Source of the DNA: Aminobacter anthyllidis
Lineage (GTDB): Bacteria > Pseudomonadota > Alphaproteobacteria > Rhizobiales > Rhizobiaceae
Assembly (NCBI RefSeq): GCF_018555685.1
Contig: NZ_JAFLWW010000004.1
Location: forward strand, 186,001-250,000
Direction: 5' to 3'
Length of the DNA stretch: 64,000 nt
Made by a program: the position numbers and the translations under genes. The notes under the pieces are model-generated. The model searched no databases, was not told the origin of the DNA, and was given only the letters and a program-made list of their open reading frames with translations. Below, in pieces: positions 8,855 to 16,102 of this stretch. Positions within the stretch are counted from its first letter, which is position 1. Every line of letters begins with the position of its first letter.

Positions 8855-8926
8855 GACGCCGGGTGAAGCTTGGCGTCGATACGGTGTGAGACAATGTGGT
8901 CTGCACCGAGTGGCTATGTAGCCCGC
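8855..8926 (+). ncRNA. ANTAR-type leader RNA: stem-loops P0, P1 and P2
   Basis: Three consecutive stem-loops. P0 (8855-8877) pairs GACGCCGGG with CTTGGCGTC. P1 (8882-8908) has 10 bp, CGGTGT-AGAC against GTCT-GCACCG, with one bulged G at 8888 and a six-base loop AATGTG (8893-8898): A at position 1 and G at position 4, the hallmark of ANTAR-bound hexaloops. P2 (8910-8926) pairs GTGGC with GCC-GC (one bulged C) around TATGTA, keeping the loop core ATGT and the G at position 4 but not the A at position 1. The 3' arm of P2 is also the 5' arm of the following terminator, so P2 and terminator exclude each other. Inferred ligand: the AmiR encoded just upstream. Confidence 0.68.
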
Positions 8927-8963
8927 AAACTCCTTATCGGAGTTGGCGGGCTTTTTTGTTTTT
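8920..8963 (+). terminator. Intrinsic terminator/attenuator before the urt operon
   Basis: AGCCCGC (8920-8926) pairs with GCGGGCT (8946-8952), and inside it AACTCC (8928-8933) pairs with GGAGTT (8939-8944) around TTATC, with one A/G mismatch. A run of T follows (8952-8957, then G and five more T). It is a strong Rho-independent terminator lying between amiR and urtA, in the position expected for a regulated attenuator. Its 5' arm is sequestered when P2 forms. Confidence 0.85.
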
Positions 8964-9344
8964 CGGCTTCCGACAAGGCCGTTGGCAGCCGTTGGTTCGA
9001 TCTGCAGCACTTCTTGACGCTCGTTGGTCAGCGCATGCGAACGCGTGCGCGACATCGCCTTTGCTCGGCGGCGGCTCGCCTCGATTTCGGTCGGGTCTGT
9101 CGCTTCCTGCCTGGAGATTATTGCGATTGTAGAAGAACAAATGAGTAATTCATCGAAATAGTGAATTGCATTATTGCTCGCCATTTGTGATAGCGAGGGG
9201 TTCTATTTAAACACTTGTTTTGAGGAGGGAAAAATATACTAAAAACTGTTGCTTATTATAATTTTCTAATACAGCCTGTAGTTGGTCGCGAATGGGGCGG
9301 CTTCACAAAAAATCAAACGCACAACGATGCGAACAGGAGGACCA
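8964..9344 (+). other. Long untranslated leader between attenuator and urtA
   Basis: About 380 bases without a credible gene. The second half (about 9130-9290) is far more AT-rich than its surroundings. It contains an inverted repeat AATTCA/TGAATT (9147-9152 and 9162-9167), a CTCGC/GCGAG stem (9177-9197) and a perfect TATAAT (9257-9262) without an obvious -35, so a second, attenuator-independent promoter is possible. An AGGAGG at 9335-9340 is the urtA ribosome binding site. Confidence 0.5.
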
Positions 9345-10592
9345 ATGAAGAACCATGATAGGCGTACCTTTCTGAAAGTGTCGGGCCTCGCGGCTGTAGG
9401 ATTGGCCGCTCCGGCGATCCTGCGTCTCGGCGACAAGGCCTGGGCAGCCGACGAGATTCCCGTCGGCATCATGTATTCGCTGACCGGGACCACGGCGATC
9501 GTCGAGAAATCGATGAACCAGTGCGCCCAGATGGCAATTGACGAAATCAACGCCAAGGGCGGTGTCCTTGGCCGCAAGCTGCGCGCGATCATCGAGGATC
9601 CGGCGTCCGAACCGCGCATCTACAGTGAAAAGGCGCGCAAGCTCACGATCGAGGACCAGGTTCCCGTGATCTTCGGCTGCTATACCACCGCAAGCCGTAA
9701 GGCGGTCCTGCCGGTCGTCGAACGGCGCAAGGGCTTGCTGGTCTGGCCGACCTGGTATGAAGGCGAGGAGTGCTCCAAGAACGTGCTCTATGCTGGCTCC
9801 GCTGTGCCCAATCAGCAGTTGGAAAATTCGCTTCCGTGGCTGCAGAAGAGCCTTGGCAAGAACAAGGTCTTTATCGTCGGCTCCGACTATGCCTTCCCAC
9901 GCGGCATGGCCAAGACGTCGAAGACGATCTGCGAAAAGATCGGCATGCAGGTCGTCGGTGACGAGTACCTGCCGCTCGGCCACACCGAATGGGCGTCGAT
10001 GGTCTCCAAGATCGGCTCCAGCGGCGCCGATGTGATCTTCTCCAACGTCGTCGGCGACTCGATCGTCGCCTTCTACAGGGAGCTGCGCAACCAGGGTTAC
10101 GACTTTGACAAGCTGCCCTTGTGTTCGTCGACAACGACGGAAGTCGAAATCAAGGCGATGGGTCCCGAATATGCGCTCGGCAGCTACGTCTCGCTGCCCT
10201 ATTTCCAGACGGTCGACACGCCTCAGAACAAGGTGTTCGTCGAGGCCTTCAAGGCCTATGCAGGCGCCGATGCCGTTACCCACGCCGCGATGGAGGCGGT
10301 CTATGTCGGTGTCAACATGTGGGCGATGGCCGCGGAAAAGGCAGGCGACCTTGCGCCGGAAGCGATCGTGGCAAGTGCCGGAGGGCTGTCCTTCGACGCA
10401 CCGCAGGGCAAGGTCACCATCGACCCCGACAACCTGCACAGCTACCTGACGCCGCGCATCGGCAAGACCCGCGCCGACGGCCTGCTCGATATCGTCGACC
10501 AGTATGCCGAACCGCTAGTGCCGCTGCCGTACTCAAGCGTCGGCGAGACGGCGGAGAAGCGGGTCTGCACGACGAGCGGCGCAACGCTCTAG
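9345..10592 (+). CDS. urtA: Urea ABC transporter substrate-binding protein UrtA-like
   Basis: 415-aa periplasmic binding protein with a Tat-type signal (DRRTFLKVSG followed by a hydrophobic stretch to AWAA). UrtA landmarks are MYSLTGTTAIVEKS, PVIFGCYTTASRKAVLP, WPTWYEGEECSKNV and AVPNQQL. The start is the ATG at 9345, preceded by AGGAGG; a frame opening at 9282 adds only leader sequence. It would deliver urea, or a small amide, to UrtBCDE. It is related to the AmiC sensor encoded upstream, so the sensor and transporter may share ligands. A strong hairpin follows the stop. Confidence 0.87.
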   Translation: MKNHDRRTFLKVSGLAAVGLAAPAILRLGDKAWAADEIPVGIMYSLTGTTAIVEKSMNQCAQMAIDEINAKGGVLGRKLRAIIEDPASEPRIYSEKARKLTIEDQVPVIFGCYTTASRKAVLPVVERRKGLLVWPTWYEGEECSKNVLYAGSAVPNQQLENSLPWLQKSLGKNKVFIVGSDYAFPRGMAKTSKTICEKIGMQVVGDEYLPLGHTEWASMVSKIGSSGADVIFSNVVGDSIVAFYRELRNQGYDFDKLPLCSSTTTEVEIKAMGPEYALGSYVSLPYFQTVDTPQNKVFVEAFKAYAGADAVTHAAMEAVYVGVNMWAMAAEKAGDLAPEAIVASAGGLSFDAPQGKVTIDPDNLHSYLTPRIGKTRADGLLDIVDQYAEPLVPLPYSSVGETAEKRVCTTSGATL

Positions 10593-10608
10593 TCACGGAC
10601 TGCCAGCT

Positions 10609-10635
10609 GTGCCGGCGCGGATCCTGCGCCGGCAC
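10609..10635 (+). repeat. Perfect 10-bp hairpin in the urtA-urtB junction
   Basis: GTGCCGGCGC (10609-10618) and GCGCCGGCAC (10626-10635) form a perfect stem with a seven-base loop GGATCCT, 17 bases after the urtA stop. There is no T-run, so it is not a simple terminator. Hairpins in this position usually protect the upstream message from 3' exonucleases and raise binding protein over permease. Confidence 0.75.
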
Positions 10636-10663
10636 GCCCCCGACCAACGCGGATGGAAGCGGC

Positions 10664-11554
10664 ATGGAAACTTTTGTCATCGGCCTGAGCATCGCATCGA
10701 TATTGTTCATGGTCGCCCTCGGCCTGGCGATCATCTACGGCACCATGAACGTCATCAATCTCGCCCATGGCGAGATGGTGATGATCGGCGCCTACACCAC
10801 GGTGCTGGCAACCAAGCATCTCGGCTTCAACATCTATCTCTGCCTGCCGCTGGCGTTCCTGGTGACGGCGACATTCGGGCTGATCATCGAGCGCACCGTC
10901 GTGCGTAGGCTCTATGGCCGGCTGCTCGACACCTTGCTGGCGACGTGGGGCATCGCGCTCATCCTGCAGCAGCTCATCCGGATTCACTTCGGGCTCGGGC
11001 TGTTCGGTGTCGAGATCGACGGGCTTGGCTCGGATCTGCAGAACGTCCCAGTCCCCGCCGAATTGCAGCAGGCCTTTCAACTCTTCGGCGCCAACATTCC
11101 CGTCTATCGGGCCTTCGTATTCGTCGCCGCACTGGCACTGGGCGCCATCACCTGGCTCCTGATGTTCAGGACGCGTTTCGGCAGCCAATTGCGCGCCGTT
11201 TCGGTCGCCCGGAACACAGCCGCTGCCTGCGGTATCAACGACAAGCGCGTCAACATGCTGGCCTTCGCCTATGGCTCCGGCCTCGCCGGCATCGCTGGCG
11301 TTCTGGTGTCGGGGTTCAAGACCGTTTCGCCTGACATGGGCACGCCCTATGTCGTCGACGCCTTCCTCGTTGTCGTCGCCGGCGGCGTCGGCCATCTGCT
11401 CGGCACCTTCGCCTCGGCAGGCATTCTCGGCGAAGTACAGAGCTTCGTCGCCACCTGGGCAAATGACGTCTACGGACGAACTGTCCTGTTTGCCGTCGTG
11501 ATCTTCATTCTCCTCTTCAAGCCTCAGGGTCTCTTCGTCACGAAGAGCCGCTGA
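10664..11554 (+). CDS. urtB: Urea ABC transporter permease UrtB-like (LivH family)
   Basis: 296-aa inner-membrane permease. The N-terminus METFVIGLSIASILFMVALG leads into the LivH hallmark IYGTMNVINLAHGEMVMIGAY. Later segments include RFGSQLRAVSVARNTAAACG, the cytoplasmic coupling loop, and a C-terminal FKPQGLFV. The frame extends back to 10121 inside urtA, but only the ATG at 10664 gives a normal LivH start. It is followed by urtC after 13 bases. Confidence 0.9.
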   Translation: METFVIGLSIASILFMVALGLAIIYGTMNVINLAHGEMVMIGAYTTVLATKHLGFNIYLCLPLAFLVTATFGLIIERTVVRRLYGRLLDTLLATWGIALILQQLIRIHFGLGLFGVEIDGLGSDLQNVPVPAELQQAFQLFGANIPVYRAFVFVAALALGAITWLLMFRTRFGSQLRAVSVARNTAAACGINDKRVNMLAFAYGSGLAGIAGVLVSGFKTVSPDMGTPYVVDAFLVVVAGGVGHLLGTFASAGILGEVQSFVATWANDVYGRTVLFAVVIFILLFKPQGLFVTKSR

Positions 11555-11567
11555 GCTTGGCTGCAAC

Positions 11568-12686
11568 ATGGACGAGCGCATGACATACCGCACCGCTTCC
11601 ATCATCGCCTACATCGTCTTCTTCGCCGTTGTGCTGGCGCTTCCGCTGGTGCTCAACAGCTTCTGGACCAACCGCGTCGCGATCTACCTGGTCTATTCGA
11701 TCTGCGCGATCGGCATCAGCATGTCGTGGGGCTATGCCGGCATACTGAGCCTCGGCCAGGGCCTGTTCTTCGGCATGGGCGCCTACATGCTGGCGATGTC
11801 GCTGACCCTCGCCGTGCCGGACAACAACCCGGTACCGCAGCTGATGCTGCTCAACATGGAGCCGGATGCGGTTCGCGATCTCTGCTGCGTCACGACAGGC
11901 TCCTTCCTATGGATCCCGTTCCGGTCGGTTGCCGTCGGCATGATCGCGGGGATCGTCGTGCCTTGCATCCTGGCCGCCGGCATCGGCTACGTTATGTTCA
12001 AGCGGCGTACGACAGGCGTCTATGTCAGCATCATCACGCTGGCCTTCGCGTTGATCGGTCAGTTGCTCATCATCAACAACCAGCCGCTGACCGGCGGCTT
12101 CAACGGCTTGGCTGATCTGGCGCTGCTGGAGATCGGCGGCTTTGAGTTCGACCCCTACGGACCGAGCGCCTATTATGCTGTCGCGTTCACGCTGATCGTG
12201 GTGATCCTGCTCGCCCGCTACATGCTGGCCGGACGCATCGGCCAAGTGCTCAAGGCCATTCGCGAAGACGAGGCGCGCGCCCGCTACCTCGGCTACGACG
12301 TCGAGAACTACAAGCTCTTCATCTTCTGCGTGTCTGCCGGCGTCGCGGGCCTGGCTGGAATGCTGTTCACGCTTACCTCGGAGTTCGCCACGCCGTCGCT
12401 GATGGCGACGTCGCTCAGCATCTCGATGGTGATCTGGGCCGCGACCGGCGGTCGCGCATCCCTGCTCGGCGCCTGCATCGGCGCGCTGATCGTCAATTTC
12501 GTCGGCTCGCTTGCCAGCGAAAGCGCGACCTTCCAGCCGGTGTGGCCGATCATCCTTGGGCTGCTGTTCGTCGTCGTCGTGCTGTTCATGCCGAACGGGA
12601 TTGCTGGGATTTTCAAAGCCTTCATCGAACGCTCCGGCAAGGCCGAGCGCTTCGCTAAGGCAGAGCTTTCGGCAAGGGAGGCGTGA
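11568..12686 (+). CDS. urtC: Urea ABC transporter permease UrtC-like (LivM family)
   Basis: 372-aa permease with about ten membrane segments. LivM/UrtC features are SMSWGYAGILSLGQGLFFGM near residue 55, an internal hydrophilic insert (about residues 85-115, with two adjacent Cys), ITLAFALIGQLLIINNQPLT, and the coupling region AIREDEARARYLGYDVENYK. A second possible start five codons in (MTYRTAS) cannot be ruled out. It is followed by urtD after 3 bases. Confidence 0.9.
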   Translation: MDERMTYRTASIIAYIVFFAVVLALPLVLNSFWTNRVAIYLVYSICAIGISMSWGYAGILSLGQGLFFGMGAYMLAMSLTLAVPDNNPVPQLMLLNMEPDAVRDLCCVTTGSFLWIPFRSVAVGMIAGIVVPCILAAGIGYVMFKRRTTGVYVSIITLAFALIGQLLIINNQPLTGGFNGLADLALLEIGGFEFDPYGPSAYYAVAFTLIVVILLARYMLAGRIGQVLKAIREDEARARYLGYDVENYKLFIFCVSAGVAGLAGMLFTLTSEFATPSLMATSLSISMVIWAATGGRASLLGACIGALIVNFVGSLASESATFQPVWPIILGLLFVVVVLFMPNGIAGIFKAFIERSGKAERFAKAELSAREA

Positions 12687-12689
12687 ACG

Positions 12690-13484
12690 ATGAATGCCGT
12701 CCATAAGACATCACACGTGGCAGCCGCTTCGGCGGCGCCCATCTTGCGGACTCGGAACCTGACGGTTCGCTTTGACGAATTTCCCGCCGTGCGCGACGTC
12801 GACCTGTCGATCGCCGATGGCGAACTCAGGGTGATCATCGGCGCCAATGGCGCCGGCAAGTCGACCTTGCTGGATCTGCTGTGTGGCAAGACCTTGCCCT
12901 CCGAGGGTGAGATCTGGCTGCATGACCGCAACATCACCGGCATCGGCGAGGCGGCCATCGCCCGCAGTGGTGTGGGTCGCAAGTTCCAGACGCCGACGGT
13001 GTTCAAGGACATGACGGTGCTTGAAAATCTCCAGGTGGCGAGCAGTCGCCGGGTCCGCGTGTTCCAGAACCTCTTCGAGCGGGTGAAGTCAGGGCCGAGC
13101 GACAAGGAGATCGCGGTTGCCGAGCGGACCGGCTTGCTTGGCTCGATGAAGCGCAAGGCATCGGAGCTGTCGCACGGCCAGCTGCAGTGGCTCGAACTGG
13201 CGATGGTACTGAGCCAGGACCCCAAGATTATCCTGCTCGACGAACCCGCCGCCGGCATGACGGCGGCTGAAACCGACAAGACGGCCGAGCTGCTGCTTGA
13301 TCTCGCTGGCGGCCATACGGTGCTGGTGATCGAACACGACATGGCCTTCGTCCGCCGCATCTGCCGGACCATCACGGTGATGCACCAGGGGGCTGTACTT
13401 GCCGAGGGAACTGCGGAGGAGATCGAATGCAATCCCGCAGTGATCGAGGCCTATCTTGGATCGGCGACGCTCAGCCATGCTTAA
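12690..13484 (+). CDS. urtD: Urea ABC transporter ATP-binding protein UrtD
   Basis: 264-aa ATPase. Walker A is GANGAGKST, Walker B is IILLDEPAAGM, and the signature is LSHGQLQWLELAM; the SHGQxQWLE form is characteristic of UrtD rather than ordinary LivG. The first 25 residues are a low-complexity leader before ILRTRNLTVRF. The stop overlaps the urtE start by 8 bases. Confidence 0.92.
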   Translation: MNAVHKTSHVAAASAAPILRTRNLTVRFDEFPAVRDVDLSIADGELRVIIGANGAGKSTLLDLLCGKTLPSEGEIWLHDRNITGIGEAAIARSGVGRKFQTPTVFKDMTVLENLQVASSRRVRVFQNLFERVKSGPSDKEIAVAERTGLLGSMKRKASELSHGQLQWLELAMVLSQDPKIILLDEPAAGMTAAETDKTAELLLDLAGGHTVLVIEHDMAFVRRICRTITVMHQGAVLAEGTAEEIECNPAVIEAYLGSATLSHA

Positions 13485-14172
13485 GTTCAAAGACCTCAAT
13501 GTGTTCTACGGAACCAGCCATATCATCCACGATCTCAACCTTGAAATCCGCAAGGGCGAGGTCTTCTGCATCATGGGCCGTAACGGCGTTGGCAAGACGA
13601 CGCTGTTGCGCAGCTTGCTCGGCATCGGCGTGCAGACCAAAGGCGGCATCGAGCTCGACGGAGCAGAGATCAGCCGCGATCTTACCTATCAGCGGGCGCG
13701 GCGCGGCATCGGCTACGTCCCGCAGGGGCGCGAGATCGTGCCCGGGCTCAGCGTGCTCGACAACATCTTGCTTGGCTGCAACGCGCGGGCGGATGGACAG
13801 ACGTCGGTGCCGCCACTGGTCTGGACGCTGTTTCCTTTCCTGAAGGACCATCTCAACCGGCGCGGCACCAACCTCTCGGGTGGCCAGCAGCAGCAGCTGG
13901 CGATTGCCCGTGCGCTCGCCACCGATCCGAGCATTCTTGTTCTTGACGAACCAACAGAGGGCATCCAGCCAAACATCGTCGAGCACATCGAACAGGCGAT
14001 CGTGTCGCTCAATCGGGATTATGGTTTGACCATCATTCTCGTCGAGCAGAAGATACGCTTTGCGCGCACCGCTGCGCATCGGTTTGCCATCCTTGAAAAA
14101 GGTCAGATCGCGGCGGCCGGTCAAACCGCCGATCTCAGCAATGAACTGATCCACAAGCACATGAGCTTGTAG
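13477..14172 (+). CDS. urtE: Urea ABC transporter ATP-binding protein UrtE
   Basis: 231-aa ATPase of the LivF/UrtE family starting MLKFKDLNVFYG. Walker A is GRNGVGKTT, the signature is LSGGQQQQLAIARAL and Walker B is ILVLDEPTEGIQP, all typical of UrtE. A longer frame starting at 13456 lies inside urtD; the ATG at 13477 is chosen because it matches the family and gives the usual short overlap. Confidence 0.92.
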   Translation: MLKFKDLNVFYGTSHIIHDLNLEIRKGEVFCIMGRNGVGKTTLLRSLLGIGVQTKGGIELDGAEISRDLTYQRARRGIGYVPQGREIVPGLSVLDNILLGCNARADGQTSVPPLVWTLFPFLKDHLNRRGTNLSGGQQQQLAIARALATDPSILVLDEPTEGIQPNIVEHIEQAIVSLNRDYGLTIILVEQKIRFARTAAHRFAILEKGQIAAAGQTADLSNELIHKHMSL

Positions 14173-14244
14173 TGCTGCCGCGTACTTATGCCTGCCGGAC
14201 ACCGACTACGCCCACCATGGGTTCAGCGCAGAAAGGTTACTGAG

Positions 14245-14697
14245 ATGCTCCGAGTTGAAACTGTGCTTGGCAGCCGAAACGATCCGGCCTTGCATGAGGC
14301 GATCCACCATCTCGAGCATCACCATGCCGTGGAGTTCGTGACTGTGGCCGTCGGCGATCTCGACCGGCGGCGGCTGATGGCGCGAACCGACAAGGGCGAG
14401 GAGGTGGCAATCACTTTGCCACGCGACCAGAAGCTTCATGACGGTGCAGTGCTTGTGCTCGACCATCATCGCGCGGTGATCGTGCGCGCTGGGGAGCAGC
14501 GCTGGCTGAGGTTCACCCCGCGTTCGGCCAGCGATGCGCTGGAACTAGGCTACCACGCCGGCAATCTTCACTGGCGTGTCCGCTTCGACGGCGACGACCT
14601 CCTCGTTGCTCAGGATGGGCCTGCTTCGGCTTATGCCGCGCGCGTCGATCCGCTTATCTCAAGCGGCCGCGTCGAGATGAGCGAGGTCGCCGAATGA
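14245..14697 (+). CDS. ureE: Urease accessory protein UreE (nickel chaperone)
   Basis: 150-aa nickel-carrying chaperone that donates Ni to the UreDFG-apourease complex. Recognisable are the N-terminal peptide-binding part and GYHAGNLHWRVRF, the UreE metal-site region, with its His. There is no His-rich C-terminal tail; the protein ends at VEMSEVAE, so nickel storage is not expected. An internal HHLEHHH run near residues 21-27 could add metal binding. The ATG at 14245 is preferred to a longer frame opening at 14188. The stop overlaps the ureF start (ATGA). Confidence 0.88.
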   Translation: MLRVETVLGSRNDPALHEAIHHLEHHHAVEFVTVAVGDLDRRRLMARTDKGEEVAITLPRDQKLHDGAVLVLDHHRAVIVRAGEQRWLRFTPRSASDALELGYHAGNLHWRVRFDGDDLLVAQDGPASAYAARVDPLISSGRVEMSEVAE

Positions 14698-15377
14698 ACC
14701 AGCCATCGATACAATTGCTCGTCGCTCTCCAGCACGCCGACGGGCAGTTCCCGTCAGGAGGATTTGCCTTCTCGCAAGGGCTCGAGGCGTCGTCATCGCT
14801 AGCCGGCAAGCTGGGCGTGTTCGAATTCGCTGGCTTCGTCGACACCCAGATTCGCCATCGCTGGGCCAATGCGGACCGTGTCGCGCTGGTGCGGGCTTTT
14901 CGACTTGCCGGCGACCTCGACGCGCTTGCCGAGCTGGACCGCGAGGTCGAAGCCTCGACCTTCGTGGAGGGACTGCGGTCGGGCTCGCGCCGCAACGGTG
15001 CTGCTCTTCTGACCACCCACGGACGCTTGGGGACGAAGGGGGCAGCGGCCTATCGCGCGATGGTTCGCGATGGCCGGGCCAGCGGTCATCTTGCTGTCGT
15101 GCAGGGTCTTGCGTGGCAGGCAATCGGCCTCGACGAGGCGACGGCTGTTGCGATCGGCGGCTACCAGATGGTCGCCTCGCTGGGGACAGCCGCGGTGCGG
15201 CTCGGCTTGATTGGCGCCATCGACGCGCAGGCTTCGATCGCCCGGGCGCTGCCCGAGGTCGAAGCGGCGGCTTGCAGGCCTGTCGCCGACGATGAAGCGT
15301 TGCGTTCGTTCGCGCCCCTTTGTGAGATCGCGGTCGCGATGCACGGCGCTTCGGGCCAGCGCCTGTTTTCCAATTGA
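14694..15377 (+). CDS. ureF: Urease accessory protein UreF
   Basis: 227-aa all-helical chaperone that forms the UreD-UreF-UreG activation complex. The N-terminal motif HADGQFPSGGFAFSQGLEAS is diagnostic for UreF (equivalent to DSxxPxGxFxxSxGLE). It begins in an ATGA overlap with ureE and precedes the structural genes, an order different from the common ureDABCEFG. Confidence 0.9.
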   Translation: MNQPSIQLLVALQHADGQFPSGGFAFSQGLEASSSLAGKLGVFEFAGFVDTQIRHRWANADRVALVRAFRLAGDLDALAELDREVEASTFVEGLRSGSRRNGAALLTTHGRLGTKGAAAYRAMVRDGRASGHLAVVQGLAWQAIGLDEATAVAIGGYQMVASLGTAAVRLGLIGAIDAQASIARALPEVEAAACRPVADDEALRSFAPLCEIAVAMHGASGQRLFSN

Positions 15378-15392
15378 TGAGGAGCGCACGCC

Positions 15393-16088
15393 ATGCTGCT
15401 GACCCCAACCGAACTTGAACGCCTGACGATCTACACGGCGGCCGAACTTGCGCGCAAACGCCGGGCCAAAGGCCTGTTGCTCAACTATCCTGAAGCCGTT
15501 GCCATCATCTCCGACGAGATTCTCGAGGGCGCCAGGGAAGGGCGCTCGGTTGCGGACATGATGTCGTTCGGTTCCGCCATCCTGACCCAGGCCGAGGTCA
15601 TGCCCGGCGTGGCGGCAATGCTGCCAATGCTGCAGATCGAGGCGACGTTCCGCGACGGCACCAAGCTGGTCACCGTGCATGAGCCGCTACGGCCGGCAGC
15701 CGGTGCCGCGGCCGACGATCTCGAGCCCGGCGCAATCATCACCGAAGACGGCGACATCGAGCTGAACGCCGGGCGCCGCAAGCTCACGCTGAAGGTCGTC
15801 AATACCGGCGACCGACCGGTGCAGATCGGCAGCCACTACCATTTCTTCGAGGTCAACAAGGCGCTCGACTTCGACCGCGCGGCTGCCTTCGGCATGCGCC
15901 TCGACATTGCCGCGGGCACCGCCGTGCGCTTCGAGCCGGGACAGGAGAAGGATGTTCCGCTCACCACCTTCGGCGGGCAGCAACAGCTCTCCGGCCTCAA
16001 CGGGCTATCGAATGGCTCAGCCGACGATGCGGCGGTGAAGGCCGCTGCGCTTGAAAACGCCCGCGCCCGCGGCTTCCGCGGCGCCTGA
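15393..16088 (+). CDS. ureAB: Fused urease gamma-beta subunit
   Basis: 231 aa. Residues 1-100 are the gamma subunit ([60 protein letters not shown]); after a short linker, residues about 110-231 are the beta subunit ([55 protein letters not shown] end). Most bacteria encode these separately as ureA and ureB. A continuous gamma-beta chain is the Helicobacter-type arrangement. No stop or frameshift separates the parts, so the fusion looks real. It lies 14 bases ahead of ureC. Confidence 0.93.
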   Translation: MLLTPTELERLTIYTAAELARKRRAKGLLLNYPEAVAIISDEILEGAREGRSVADMMSFGSAILTQAEVMPGVAAMLPMLQIEATFRDGTKLVTVHEPLRPAAGAAADDLEPGAIITEDGDIELNAGRRKLTLKVVNTGDRPVQIGSHYHFFEVNKALDFDRAAAFGMRLDIAAGTAVRFEPGQEKDVPLTTFGGQQQLSGLNGLSNGSADDAAVKAAALENARARGFRGA

Positions 16089-16102
16089 GGGGAGGAACGA
16101 TC

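Noticed and set aside
8837-9184. Minus-strand frame across the amiR-urtA leader
   Set aside because: It would be antisense to the attenuator, has no known domain, and its codons cross AT-rich non-coding sequence.
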